A stretch of DNA of 64,000 bases from Daphnia carinata (GCF_022539665.2 NC_081332.1:62001-126000), one strand, 5' to 3'; numbered from the stretch's first letter, positions 24,901 through 38,906 are shown. Notes: a model not told the origin generated them from the letters alone. Numbers and translations: made by a program.

Positions 24901-27900
24901 TTAGCCCAGGATTGGAACTCTCTATACGTTGATGAACGACATTGGCAACTTTGATGGACTTGCAAAAAAGGATGATCGAACGTCCTGCCTCGATAATAGT
25001 CTTGGTCTCCATGACAATGGCATTTAGCCATTCTACTTCTGTTGACAGGATTTGGGGATCTTTTTTCTGAAATAGCTTAGGGAAAGCCCTAGGAATGGGG
25101 CATAACTGACACTTAAATGTATCCTGTAGAAAAATCTGTTCTTGTTCGGACCCTAGCGTCCCTGATACACCCAATACCCCATAGTATTTTAACAAATATA
25201 CGGCATTTGAGATGTAAACCGCTTTGAGACTTTGCAGCGTCAATTTACACCCTTCCTTAAGCTGAAGAAACTGATGAAGGGCTCCGTCCCATTGCGATAA
25301 AGTTTGATCAGTTCCAGTGTCGGGATCGATTATAATCACTTGCGGATTGAGATCCGGGCTACTGTCTGTGCGGTCTTGATCAATGACGTAGTGCTCGTCA
25401 CGTCTTAGATCCAAAGCCTGAAAGGCGCTATTCAACCAAGTGTCAAGGTTTCGATCAACAAAGGTAAGTAGATGAGAAGGTATTCGGATACGACGCTGGC
25501 GATTAGCTACTTTGCGGAAATAGAAAACCAATTTCGCGTTTAAATCCTTCCCTTGGATTTGAATTGGGATGCAATTAACCTTCTCGTTTGTAATTTGGCT
25601 GGCGTCAGTTATGAGTAGATGTCCTTGTAAGTTAATCACTTCTTTCTTAATTAGATGATTCCATAGTGCATCTTTTTCCGATTCGTCCAATGGCGCGTGG
25701 ACATACTTCAGATCTTCTTTAGTTGTAACACCGTACAAATCGAACAAGACATCAGATTTAATTAATTTCTTCACCTGTTCTTTCGATTTTTTTTTGTTAA
25801 CAGATGGGTTGCGCACTTTTTCCCAAATAAAAACGTACAAAGATTCCAAAGTTTCCATGCCAGGAATCTCGTGCGACAAATAGAGGGTGTTGTTTCCTTG
25901 GTCAAGCAATAGACAATCCACCTCGTCAATAATGGCGAATAACAATTGTTTGCTGTAATAAATATTACGGCTGTAGAATTTTGTCAATAAATAATCACGC
26001 TGGAAATGGGCTAACTGTCCGTACACTACGTTAGCAGTATAACTTGCTTTGCGTTCATCTTCCGATTCACTACAGTTGTTTGCCACTGGTACGCTGAAAT
26101 ATTCATAGAGATCCTTCAATCCTCCTTCAGCTACCGAAAGATTTGAATCTCGAAGTGCTAATAAATCGTTACTGGTAATGACGTCGATTCGTTGGTTCGA
26201 TATCTTACCGCCGTAGTAATAACCGTGAACAAGAGCAATTGCCACTGCAGCCACAATGAACGACTTGCCCTCGCCGGTAAATACCTGAGCTAATCTTCTC
26301 TCAACATTTACCATAGAATTAGGGAACAACATCAGTATGGCCAGAATCTGGGTGTTGCGAAGGCGGAAGTTATTGTCTACCGGTTTACGAAGTTGCTGCA
26401 CGGCGCACTCAAAGTCGTACAAAAACACGGCCAACGATTTGAGATCATCTTCTTTGATTGCATCGACTTTAATTTTTTTTTTCCATTTCTTTCTTATATT
26501 TTCTTTTTCTCCTTCTTTCCTTTGATAATTGATGTAACTCAAGATGAATATTATTCGATCTTCGCGGCTTTCAATTTTTTTTCGGGATTTTGATTTCATT
26601 TCGTCTGACATCTGTTTCCAGGTGTCTGGAATGCATCGATTTGAATTGTCGTTCAGGAAACTTTCAAGCATTTGTCGGTTATCCTTATTGGCTTTGCTAA
26701 GTGTTCGATGTTTGCTAAATGCTTCCTGAGATACGCTTGAATCACCGGCTGAGATGCACTTGATGACAGGCGCTGGCTTAGTGCACCCTATCTTCTCTTG
26801 ATTGAGTTGCTCGTAGACTAAATCACTGAATTGTGCCTCATTATTTTGAATTTCCTCCATCAATTCGTCGACATTTTGCGATTCGTTGTCTTCCAACGCA
26901 GTACTGGACAAAAAAAATTTCCAAAGCGATTCTTTCATTTGCTTCCATTCATTTACCTTTGAAAAATGACGGTTGAGGCTATGACGAATGACGCCATTTT
27001 TCTTCGTTGGTGTGACCAATGGGTGATATCCGCCTATATCAGTTATATCCATCTGCTTCTCAGATGGTGGTATAATTGTTGCATAACGTCGGTTTCCCAA
27101 CTCATCACTAGTCTTTACGTATAAAGCAACCTTATCTTTTTGTAATTCTTCTTTCTTGGAGTAGTATTGGATTTCTAGTTTTTGGTCGTTTTCAAATCCT
27201 ATGTAATTTCCTTGCTGAGCCTTGTCCCCATTGTAGATGAAACCTACATCGCCATTTGCTTGCCCCGTTTTGCCGTCTGAAACAGACGCCTTATAAACAA
27301 CACCACCTGCGCCCATTGCTTGATACACTTCCATGCCAACAGAAGGGATGCCACGTCCTTTATCAGACAATTCCAAGATTATGTCCCCGCCATAGCCACC
27401 TTGTCCAAAATGGTTACCTGTAAGGAATCAAAATGACAAGCGCATAAAAGAAAATTTAAATATGATTCTGAAATATTTTTCGGGGTAGAATTTCTTGGGG
27501 TAGAATGTGTAGTTGTGTACCTTGACAGAGTATGAGCGTGTGCCGTATTCCTGTTTTGCTTTCATACAACGAAAACTGGATTTCGCTGCCATCTCCAAGC
27601 GTGCCTGACCTTGCAGTAGGTTCGTTTGATCCGTCTCCTTTTATTTCTACGTGACTTGTGCGCATGTAGTCATAGTCTTCAAACAGTCTATCCTCTAGAC
27701 TCTTACAGAGATCTTTTATTGCCGGTGGCTTGAAAACTTGCTTACCCTCTATTTTTGTATTTTCATTCGCATCAAGTGGAAGTATGGGACTAAAAATTTC
27801 TTGAAGTTCTTCCACCGACCACTTGAGACCAGAACTTCCGTTCCCTCCATTGGATGCGATCGTCCATTGCTCAGCTCCGATAACTTGGTTGCACTTAATA

Positions 27901-29163
27901 AGAACATTACCACCGCTTTCGCCTGAGTTTGATTCATTTTCTAAGTTGAAAAACAATTAAATTGTGTAAGACAATATTGCTGTAACAATATAAAATGTTA
28001 TATAGCTTACGTCTTGATTTGGTGGTAGCATGTTTTCCTGATACATCCCATACTATTTTCTGGTCCTCATTGGCGCACACGATAAGTTTATCAGTAACGA
28101 GACCTATATTGATTCCATGCCAGATGTCATTGTCCAAATCGCAATCGATGTGAACGGAAGAATATCCAGCAATTTGTATTTCCTGTACGTCTTCATTACT
28201 GGCTTTTAATTCCCTCATTTTCCCCATAAGTTTACTAACAAAAATAGAAACGCCATTAATGGAAATAGTTTTCCTTCCGTGTTCTGTTCTCATTTTGATT
28301 GTGGTTTCTGGCAGCAAGAGTTTTTTGTGTATCTCTCTGATAAGTAAATTCAGTTTTGGTGTCCACTTGTTTATTGGCGACGCAGCCAACTTGAAACGCT
28401 GTATCCATTCGGGAACTGCACTTATCTCGCTATCGCTTTCTGCCGGCGGGAATGTTTTCAAGATTTTTCCAACCAGGATGTTAATCCATTGTTGCCAATC
28501 TGTCTCTCTGCTATTTATCTTTATATTGCTTTCTAGTACATGAGCCTCCAGAACGTGTTGTAATTTTTCGTCTTCATTGGCTTTTGTCAAAAAGTCAGTC
28601 AGATGCGAAATGAATTTTACAAGTACAGCACCATCAACGTCGTTGAGGATGTCATTCCTGCATCGAGAAAAGATCTTATCGATAAAACAACTCTTCAGTT
28701 TGTGGAAATTTTGGTTCAAGAGAAGGGCGAAACGGGGCGTGTTTTTGAACAGTTCTTCTTGTTGGAGAATCAACTGGAAATATCGACAGCGTCCACCAAA
28801 CCAAGTCCGAAGCTGTGATTCCTCTGCATTTAGTTTGGTACTAATATCTTCGAACGAATTGATGGAATCCAGTTCGTCCAAGACAGTCGACATAGTTGTG
28901 TTGATGTCGAACGTTTCATTCTCCAAGTGGATAAACGCCTTTTCTGAACTGCTCCTTACCCACATCGTCAAGAGGGCGTTGACGTATTGCAATTCTACGC
29001 AAGTTCTCTCCAACGGTTTAAGTGCCCATCCCACCTCTGAATCGATGTGACTGACGGCATTTTCAACCAGTTTTTTCGAGTCAGGATTTTCGTCCTGAAT
29101 CCAGCACAGGATCTTCTGGAAAACATCTTCTGGTGTTTCGTATTGCCGATCTCTTCCAGCCAT
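21974..29163 (-). CDS. SecA-like DEAD-family ATPase, paralogue 2 (three exons)
   Basis: Exons are 29163-28011, 27940-27521 and 27417-21974, with introns of 70 and 103 nt. GT/AG ends and phase 1 at both positions match paralogue 1, giving 2,338 residues. All core motifs are kept: TGEGKS, IIDEVD, NLAGRGTD, GRAARNGAPGSG and the C-terminal hydrophobic stretch. Differences cluster in the region before the motor and in exon 2. There is a clear length change where paralogue 1 has the ERYSNPSAKAM stretch. The segment corresponding to RSGDKFRFNKMAK and the following 80 residues is nearly identical between the two, which may reflect constraint or gene conversion. The complete 7-kb frame with preserved splicing implies the duplicate has remained functional. 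Exon 1 also reads past its donor to a stop at 27934, but donor and phase conservation with paralogue 1 support splicing at 28011. A TTTATT on the plus strand near 21899 could give a poly(A) signal. Confidence 0.9.
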
Positions 29164-29729
29164 TATGAAATACCATTCAAAATTATTAATTCTAAAAAAA
29201 AAAAAAGTTTTGTTACAAACGTCGTTAATTCAAGAACCACAATGTTGTTAAACTTGTTTTGAATTTTCATGCAAAAAAAATTGCTTTTTGTCCTTATACT
29301 ACTCACCTTTCCCATTCGCTTTTTTATCCACTCCCTAATACAACAAAAAAAATGCCATAAATCTCTTGAAATGTTCCCAACTCTTTTTGAATTTACAGAA
29401 AAAAGTGTCACGGCGTTTAGACTTCATTATCTGCAAACAATTATGCATTCAGATATAATACACAACGTGCCGCAGAAAAAATTCACTTACTAGTTATCGA
29501 GATGGTATTATTTACGTAGAGGATTGCTGGAAACTCCTGGTATTGGGGTTCAACAAGTTAATGCACAGCTTGTCCTATTCAAAAAACGTTCTGCCTTTCC
29601 ACTTGGGCATGTCAAGGTGCTCAACGTGGTCTCTACTATTTTGCTGGGTAACACTGAACTAAAAACAACCGGCTTCTTCGGCTAGAGGTCTTGCCACATT
29701 GATATCGAAGGCTTTAACACTAGCAAATG

Positions 29730-30040
29730 TTGTTATGACTTCTAATCTTGGAGGAAGCCGACCCGTAATAAAAAGAGTTCTTGAGGACAAACCGATTTTC
29801 CCCAGTCACAACTCTGACGAATAATGCGTCCCCTCAAGCAACTGAAGTTAGTTGGACGTGGACTTTTAGAAATTACGAATCAAAGCCGCGTCTTTTACGC
29901 TTGACGACACGCTTTAGTTACCGTACCACCGGAGATCGGACGGACGCGTAGTATTTCACGACCAGCCAGCCACATCCTACCACAGCTTGCACAATCATCA
30001 AGGACGAGGTCGTTGGTCAAACAGAGAAATGAAGTGTTAG
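29730..30040. other. Conserved block upstream of SecA-like gene 2
   Basis: Counterpart of 11390-11700. Nearly all bases match, but one added C and a TAG interrupt the plus-strand frame that is open in copy 1. A regulatory or 5' non-coding role is more likely than a peptide. Confidence 0.45.
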
Positions 30041-31116
30041 ATTGCAAGAAGAAAGTTGTCTACGCTCGTGTCATACTCTGTTGTATTTGCCGAAGATGAT
30101 AAATACGCGGTGTAGGCGATACTTACAGCAAAAACGAATTACAAAAAAAAAAAAAGGAAAGGAAAGAAGACAGATAACTTCATCAGGAAACGGGGTATTA
30201 CAACCGCCTTAACAAATATCGATTCCCCCCAACATGGTGCGAATTTTTTTTTGTTGCGTCTGCTATTTTTGTAGAGGATTTTGTCTACCCCATCTCAATC
30301 TCCCTTACAAAAAATTGATGTATATTTTTCCTCCATGCTACTGCAATAATTTTAACTGAAAAAAAAACTTGACCTTTCCTAAAAGTTTTCTGTCAGCTCA
30401 AGGAGCCAAGGTTATGGATATGATTCCACATGAATTGCTATTTTTCTATACATATGAATGCAAGATGTAGTCAAATCTGTGCCTAGGCGGTGCGCGTATT
30501 GTCGCTGCTTATTTTGATGCACCATATTTTCTATAATAACCGATAATAATAACACCCACAAGAGACTATACAGAGACATAAGATCCTGGTTACTTTACTC
30601 ATAGAAGGTCTCCCATGGTCTTTTCCCTCCCAAAAATGGTCTTTTAACTTCCATACATCTAGCGCCAATCCAAAGTAGCGCGTGTGATGTGAACAAGTGT
30701 AGAGAACCGCAAAGCATGTTTGCCACGTTCCTTTTCACATACAATTGACGAACGAGTGTAATAACACATCAAACGAAAAATATCGAAAAGTCATCTTGCT
30801 TCCAAATCTTTTCGAACATTGTTTTTCTATTAAAAAACTAGACGGCTAAGCTAAATCGATACTTAGATAATCGAGAGCGAATTCGCTCAATTTTCGGGGA
30901 CGAACCGAAACCGAACCGAGACTTTATTACAGTAAAATATTTTTCTTTGATGCATGAACGTTCTCCATATTTCGAAAAACTAATCAGGAAAGGTTCAAGG
31001 TTGATAACCAAACATAACACATAAAGTCGTGGAAAGTTAATTTTGATTAAAATTTCCTGTTTATACTATTTAACCCATCCCTATAACAATTCATCGGAAC
31101 GGACGTTTTCATTTGT

Positions 31117-32462
31117 CAGGCTGGTCGCGAGGCAATATATACTTAGTACATAATCGCGCCTACAGTTTTCTATATGGAGAAAGTGTGCATTGTCGCCACT
31201 AGGGCCTTGATTTGGTTGCTTTAGTGGTCACTAAAGTTAAACCAGTTAAACAATAATGCGTGTAGCGCATGTCTATTAAATTTTTTCGAAGCGAATAAAA
31301 TGAATTCGGTTGATGTTAATTTTTCCAATGAGTTAATATGTACAATATAAATACTAATATAAATGTTACAATTATATATGTACGATACTATTATATATAT
31401 ACAATACTATAATATACTGTATATAATAATATACTATAAATTATACATATATTCTGCTTATATAATGAATATGTATACAATTGGTGTGGCAATTGAAATA
31501 AAAGAATATAAAAGAAACAATTTTTTAATTATTTGTCAGTTAAATTAATTACAATAAATAGTTGATTAATTACAGTAAATAGCCCTTGGTAAGGGCTATC
31601 TATTTTTGTGTAATTGTTGTCAACATTTTCAAAGGGAAAAAATCTTAAAGGCAAAATGTGTTTTTGTTGTTTTTCGATCCAAGATTCTAATGGACGCAAC
31701 TGATAAAAACAAAAAAATATATGTTACACTTAAACTTTTTCCTTTTCTGAAAATTTAACATAAATTTCATAGAATTAGATAGCTCTTGATAAGAGCTATT
31801 GATTGATGCAAAATTTGTCAATTTTGACTGCTTATTTTCTTCATAAATAATTATTAAAGGATTTCATGATTTTAGAAAGGGGAGGGGATGTGTGAAAAAG
31901 ACGAAACTTTGCATTGATTGTTTGACGCTTAATCTTCGTCAAAACAGGAAACCATTATAATATTTTTTGTTCCTGGTGATTCCAGGAACAAGTTATTCTA
32001 AACGTTTACTTTTAAGATGCTATATTTAACCCCAAAAATTACGTTTGAAAAAGTGGCTTTTGATAAACCATTATGGCGGCTATTTTTTTACCGCGCCAAG
32101 TTCAAATTTTAAAAAGTGTAAATTAGTGTAAAAAATTTTAATTATATGTACATATTTACATTTTGTTTGTGTCTAGAGAATTTCAATATTCCGTCTTAGA
32201 TAGAAAATTTTAAAAATTAACTAAAATAATTTAAACAAATTCATTTAATTGGTTCTCATTTAATTTACAATTTTAGGCGTCTTTTTCCACATATCCGCGT
32301 GGAAAACCACGTTTTATCGCGACTTCCGCGTGGAAAAACTCCAAGCAGACAATATTAAAAAAAACAATTGACTAACGCCCTGCGCGTTTATCATTTACCC
32401 CATAAGAAAAAGTGCATCTGCAACTATGTACTACTTAGTACATATGTAGTGAGACCATGTTG
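31117..32462. repeat. 1.35-kb repeat module, copy 2
   Basis: Matches 12674-14017 from CAGGCTGGTCGCGAGG to GTGAGACCATGTTG. Its first near-palindrome has decayed to ATATACTTAGTACATA, while the distal one is intact. It carries both hairpins, the TA array and the two TCCGCGTGGAAAA sequences. Confidence 0.8.
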
Positions 32463-32484
32463 TCATTTGTTAGATCCGAAATCG

Positions 32485-33885
32485 CCAGGCTGGTCGCGAG
32501 GCAATATGTACTACTTAGTACATAATCGCGCCTACAGTTTTCTTTATGGGGAAAGTGTGTGTGGCCGCCCTTAGGGCTTTGTTTGGTTGCTTTGATGGTT
32601 AAACCGTCAAAGTTAAACCAGTTAAAGAAAAATGCGTGTAGCGCATGTCTTAATTTTTTCAAAGCGAATTATATAAATTCGGTTTATATAAATTTATATT
32701 TACAATACTATGATAATATTGATAATGTATATAAATACTACATTATTATAAATACACATATATACAGTATATTACTATATATTATACATTTATACATACG
32801 TACAATTATATTTATATATTTTACATACATACAATTATAATATATATATTACTATTATATATATCAAATATATGTACAATAGTTATGATAATTGAAGTAA
32901 ACGAATATAAGAGAAACAATTTTTTAATTATTTGTCAGCAAAATTAATTATGATATTCGCTGATTTAACATATAAGTAACATAAATATAAACATAAATCG
33001 ATAGCCATTGGTAAGGGCTATCCATTTTTCGGTAATTGTAATCAACATTTTCAAATAGAAAAAATTTTAAACGCAAAATGTGTTTTTGTTGTTTTTCGAT
33101 CTAAGGTTCTAATGGACGCAACCGATAAAATAAAAAAATTGATGTTACACTTAAACTTTTTCTTTTTCTGAAAATTTAACATAAGTTTCATAGAATTAGA
33201 TAGCTCTTGATAAGAGCTATCGATTGATGCAAAATTTGTCAATTTTAACTGTTTATTTTCCTTGTAAATAATTATTAAAGGATTTCATAATTTTAGAAGG
33301 GGGAGGGGGTGTGTGAAAAAGACGAAACTTTGCATTGATTGTTTGATGCTTAACTTTCGTCAAAACAGGAAATCATTGTAATATTTTTGTTGCTGGTGAT
33401 TCCAGGAACAAGTTGTTATAAACAATTAATTTTAAGATGCTATATTTAACCCCAAAAACTACGTTTGAAAAAGTGGTTTTTGATAAACCATTATGGCGGC
33501 CATTTTTTTACCGCGCCAAGTTCAAATTTTAAAAAGTGTAAAAAAGTGTAAAAAATTTGAATTATAAGCACATATTTACATTTTGTTTGTGTCTAAAAAA
33601 TTTTAATATTCTGTCTTAGATATAAAATCTTAAAAACTAATTAAGATAAATTAAACTAATTTATTTCATGAGTTCTCATTTAATTTACAATTTTAGGTGT
33701 CTTTTTCCACAATTCCGCGTGGAAAACTACGTTTTATCGCGACTTCCACGTGGAAAAACTCCAAGCAGACAATATAAAAAAACAAACAATTGACTAACGC
33801 CCAGCGCGCTTCTGATCTACCCCATAAGAAAAAGTGCATCTGCAACTATGTACTACTTAGTACATATGTAGTGAGACCATGTTGG
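32485..33885. repeat. 1.4-kb repeat module, copy 3 (tandem)
   Basis: Begins 22 nt after copy 2 ends, so the two form a direct tandem pair present only in this duplicate. It resembles the 12674-14017 module more closely at its left end (TGTACTACTTAGTACATA intact) than copy 2 does. The arrangement fits unequal exchange. Confidence 0.8.
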
Positions 33886-35262
33886 AAATCGCACCCTTCC
33901 ATTTTGAACGGAGCGGTTTCGGAACTGTTATTTTTTATGTCCACGGTTCGGAAAAGTCTCGGTCATGTTCACATAAGCGAATCGTCTCTCTCAGAGTAAA
34001 GCAATCAAGCTTTTATGATTCTGCCAAGAATCAGATCGGGTTCGATCCCAATCCAATCCACTTTTTTTGCGGGTCTTTCGGGGTTCAGGTTGTTCAATAA
34101 GTCGCTGCTCTGAACTCAATCGGGTTTCAATTGGGGTCTTTAATCGAGGAACCAACACTGACTGCAACCCTTTGAATTACGCAATGACATAATCGAATGC
34201 GTGTCACTTGTTACGATGACGTTGCCGATGACTTTTTTTGTAGATGATCACGAATTGTTATAAAACAATTTTCAGTTGCTTATGCAACTGCAGCTCACGA
34301 GTGATACTTCCGAGATTGTGGGCACAACTGTAAAAAATAACGCAGCTAGAAGGAAATTGATGCCTCAGTTAGGGAACTTATTTGTTTCTTTGAAATAAAA
34401 AAAATAAAAAAATTTCTACCGCCAAAATGGCATTTCATTAACGATACAAAATTAAGTTAAGGTTTGAACTGTGGAAGTGTAGGACGATACGTTGTCTGCT
34501 TACCGAATTGAATACTGTGATACGTTAATTCCACTGCATTTCAAATTTCATTAACGTTGGAATAGGCAGACTTGCCGCGATCGCGATCAAAAATTGACGG
34601 TTAATATAAAATTGATGGAGAAAATGAATGGTTAATTTAAATACTGAAGGTGCGTAAGTGACGAAATTTTCGATTTACCGGTAGCGTTATGTAAAAAAAT
34701 CTGTCAGCATATTATTGAATGTGAAATTTCACCAAAAGAAAAGAAATTTGGCTGTGAAATGACGGCATTTTCTAGAGATTCATAAAAACATATGATTGAA
34801 GGAAATAGCGTAATGATTCGAAAAGTAAAAGTTATTATTTTGCCTTTTATTATTTCACTTTTTAAAAGGTAAAATAATAGCTCAAAAACTTTTGGAATAT
34901 ATATATAATTTTATTATTTATATATTGAAAATACACGCTTCGAAAAAATAGTGTGACGTTGGGATTTCATCAAGCTATTGATGTACGCATTAAAAATACC
35001 GTAAAGTAAATGTAATTATTTCGAAATTCGTGAATTATTGGCTGGGGGTGGAATGGACAAAGTAGCTTGAAAAAACTGAAATAGGAAAGGCTTGTTAAGT
35101 ATCAACTATTTATTTACTATCGATTGCCATTGCCAGTAGAATATAGCAGACAACACTTCGAAACTCTCAGATTTGAGCCTTTGTTTACGATTTTTCCTCG
35201 TAACTAAGCAACCTAGGCCCTGCCCCAGAAATATCGTTTGCTTCCGATTTCACCCCCAAAAC

Positions 35263-35362
35263 CAGAGATAAGGCGATGGGACACTACCGTGTTAAAGCCG
35301 CCATAACACATTTTGGCACTACATCTAGCGGCTAATTCCCTCCCTTCCTCATTAGCAGACGA
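35263..35362 (+). repeat. P-type element left terminal inverted repeat
   Basis: Pairs with 38907-39006. Matched blocks are CAGAGATAAGG, GATGGGACACT, AAAGCCGCCAT, ATCTAGCGGCTAATTCCC and TTAGCAGACGA, separated by short mismatched stretches. Confidence 0.9.
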
Positions 35363-35652
35363 GTTGCTGCAGGTAAAGAGGCAGTTGATTCGAATTTGGC
35401 GAGGAGAGTCAGCTAATTCGCCAGATGACAACTGATAACGAAAGTTCCGTGATTCATAACGCGGAGGGGATGAAAATTCGAAGAATCAAAAGGGGTCGAC
35501 TTTCAAAAATGGTTTTGCTTGGCATTAATTCCCAGGGTACCTGTAGCTTGTTATCGAATGTTAACCCTGTGAAATACACAACCTCAGTTAAGCAAGTGGT
35601 CTTAGTCCTTCTAGACGTGTTTTTCTTCTTCTCTTTGTTCAAAATTGTTGAA

Positions 35653-38600
35653 ATGCCTCCAAACTGTAGTGCCGTCAAGTGTAATTCAAAGAGAAGTGAG
35701 CGATCAGTTTCATTTCATAAGTTTCCCACTGACGATCAGCGACTACTTATCTGGCTGAAACATTGTGCACCTGGATTTAAGCCTTCAAAATCTTCCGTGT
35801 TGTGCTCTCTTCACTTTGATCCCACTTTGTTAACTTGGATTCCTCGCCGAAAATTAAATAGGTTGTCTAACAGCAAACTTAATCCTATTGATTTAGACAC
35901 ACACACTGAAACTGAGCGACCACAACACCAGCATGAAAACGAATCAGATATCGTTAATCTGAATAGACCTGCCAAGGTTAATACGCAGTGTACCAGTGAA
36001 TATGACATCGTTTCTGCTGACCTGAACTTCAGCGTTGAATGCCACAACTCAACCATTATTTCTTTGCCTTTTGTTCGCAGACAACTCATCGCGGATTTTA
36101 CCAGCCCCGTAAAAAGACTAAGGTTAGATCAAAACTATGAAGCTCCTACCAGCCCCTGTCTACCTGCAATTGACAAAGATCTAGAAAACGATTTTAATGA
36201 GGATGGTGCGCGTTGCAATTCTGAGCTGGTTTCGTTTAATGACAATCGTAGCTCTTCATCACAAAAAAAGAATAATTCTTCATTTAAAAAAAGAATACGC
36301 AAATCAGACTCCCCACCTTGAAAAAGAAAATCACCGGCTGCGCATTAAGTACAAGTGTGAAAATGATTACCTTAAAAGAGTAAATTGCCGTCAAAAACAA
36401 AAAATTATTGTGATGTCTCTTCGTGAGCGTCAGAATTTGAAGGACCTAAACATCAAAGTTTGCCAAATTTCAATTTTAAAGCAGCAGCTAAAAAAGTCCA
36501 CAAAAGAATGCCCCGATCTAAAAGAATTTAGAAAAAACGCAATAAGAAAAACAGACATGTCCGAAACAGCTTACCAACTCTTTTTGAATGAAAAATGGAA
36601 TTCCGGAAAAAGAACTGAAGGCCGTAGATACTCTTCATTCATCCGGGACCTGGCAATAAACCTAAGCTATTATTCGAACGCTGCGTATGAAAAACTTAGA
36701 AAGATCTTTACCTTGCCGTCCGTTCGAAGTCTTCGCCGCTACCTTGCACCAGTCGGTTGCTCTTCCGGGATTTTAAAGAATGACTTAGCTCAGATAAAGA
36801 CAGAAATTTCAGAAGGAACACACGGCCAAGATGTAACCCTTAGTCTCGATGAAATGTCTATCAAGAAGGCGTTGTGCTACGACCCGCAACTTAAGAAATA
36901 TATGGGATTTACCGATTTCCCAGATGACAAACCTTTCAGTCGGGAAACAGATCACCAAATTCTTGCTACGCAAGTCTTGGTGTTCTATGTTGTAGGATTA
37001 GATGGAAAATGGAGATCGCCTGTGGCTTATTATATTACGAACCATTTAACCGGGCTGGGCCAGTCGAAAGTGCTGAACGATGTCATTATTGCTTGTCATG
37101 AATTCAACGTAAATGTAAAAGTAGTTACTTTCGATGGGTTGGCGGCAAATCTAACGATGGTCAATGCCCTTGGAGCGAACATCAGGATTCCCCAAAAACC
37201 ACCGAAATGTGTTCCTAGCCGTCGCACAAATAACACTCCAGAGCAAATGAAAATCCACCGTATAAAATACGCTGCGATGAAAACTTTTTTCCTTCATCCT
37301 AAGACCAAAGAAGACATTTACCTGATGTTAGATACGTGCCATATGTTAAAATTGGCTCGTAACCTAATAGCACAGACACCGAAAGGAATTGTTATACCTG
37401 GCTTTCCGAAACCGGCAAAATGGTCGTACATTACCGAGCTCTTCGAATACCAGAGCCGTCTAGGATTTCGTCTTGGTAACAAGCTGACTAAAAACCACGT
37501 CGACATTGGCACACACAAGATGAAAGTAGTTCTGGCTGCTCAAGTTTTGAGTAATTCAACTGCGGATACTCTTCGCCATTTACGGGAGGATCTGAAACAC
37601 TTAAACGTAAAGTTATATTTTCATTATGGTATAAAAATGATTTTACCTTTTTAATATGGTGTTTTTTGCAGTTTACGGGAAGTGAGGCCACTGAGGAATA
37701 CTGCCGAAAGTTCAACAAGATTTTCGACATCCTGAACTCATGGAATCCAAAACAAACAGATGACAGAGCACCACTAACACTTTCCAACCTGTTGGAAAAA
37801 GAAAAAGAACTTAAAGGATTACAAAATTTTGTTAAATCTTTGACATTTACTTCCTGCAAGTTAGTAACTGCCAGTAAACGGAAGGCTGTGATTATCGGCT
37901 TCACTGCCACCATAAAATCAACAATATCACTCGCATGGAATCTGCTCACACAAGAAAAGCCTTTGGATTATGTATGCACGAGACTCACCCAACAGGATCC
38001 ACTGGAGCATTTCTTTAGCATAGTCCGGTTAAGGGGTGGGTTAAATAACAATCCCACAGCCATTCAAGTGAAGTATATCATGAGAAAACTTCTAGTTATA
38101 AAAAGTGGTGTTGTTACAGCTTCCTTGTCATCTAACTGTTCACCTCTTCCGTTTGCAATATTAAAGGACCTGAATTGTGAAAAAGAAAATGATGCTATTG
38201 ACACTGAGATGGAGGTAGAGATTGAGCTTTTCAGTAATGTAGTAGAGTTAAATGCGTCCAACATGAATGATACTTTTACAAACCAGTGTCTTGCCTACAT
38301 TGCTGGATATTGTGTTTTAAAAATTGAACGTCTCTCCAACTGTGTCATGTGTAGAAATGCCTATTTGACTCGATTGATGATCGATTGGAAGAAGCCACAG
38401 CAAACATTTCAAATTTAAGAACGAGCAGATGGGTATGCATTCCTTCAAACTCTGTGTACACAATTGCATTATCATGCGAATCTGTTTTTCAATCAATGTT
38501 GGCCCAAGGATTAAAACTCCAGTGTGATATACTTGCCATGTTAACCCAGAAAGTCCTAAAGAAAAGTAATATTAACCAAATGTTTCCTACTCTTGCAGCT

Positions 38601-38726
38601 CACTCAGAAAATTGTGATGTTACTTACCTCATAGAAACTGTTGCTTATAGATTCTTAAAACTCAGATGTTTATCCTATGTCAAATTGTTCAATCAAAACA
38701 TGTGTGAAGAAACTTCAAAACGTAAT
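35653..38726 (+). pseudogene. P-element transposase, THAP9-like, frameshifted
   Basis: The start is ATG at 35653 (MPPNCSAVKC). The THAP C2CH finger spans residues 1-60: C5, C10, then VLCSLHF supplying the last Cys and His, with FHKFP between. The frame ends at TGA 36319-36321. The coiled-coil LEKENHRLR continues in the next frame from about 36310. The core includes LSLDEMSIKKAL (Asp of the RNase-H fold) and LDTCHMLKLARN. A 65-nt GT/AG intron at 37607-37671 joins in phase to FTGSEATEEYC and FDILNSWNPK, a P-family landmark. DPLEHFFSIVRLRGG and NNNPTAIQ follow. Near 38385 the frame shifts again for the C-terminal part ending at 38726. Two single-base shifts, one close to an A run, mean this copy is inactive unless they are sequencing errors. 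The protein would bind the element ends and cut and paste them. Confidence 0.85.
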
Positions 38727-38906
38727 TAGTTAACTAAGCTCATATTATACAAAAATTTATAAAAAATTTATTGGTGACTTACTTTATTTCCGAATACCAC
38801 ATTTTAACTTTTAACACAAACTACAAAACACACAGATGCCTGCAGTAACCAAGTGACATTTTAAAAAACAAAACAATGTTGTCCACTATTGAAATAGAGA
38901 GGGAAT

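Larger units (their letters stand above)
21772..34560. repeat. Segmental duplication, copy 2
   Basis: Same gene order and orientation as 3481-14815. It is longer because the 1.35-kb module is present twice in tandem (31117-32462 and 32485-33885) and because of about 150 extra bases near 30410-30540. It ends at 34560. Its expected continuation is found only at 43535-44515. Confidence 0.9.
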
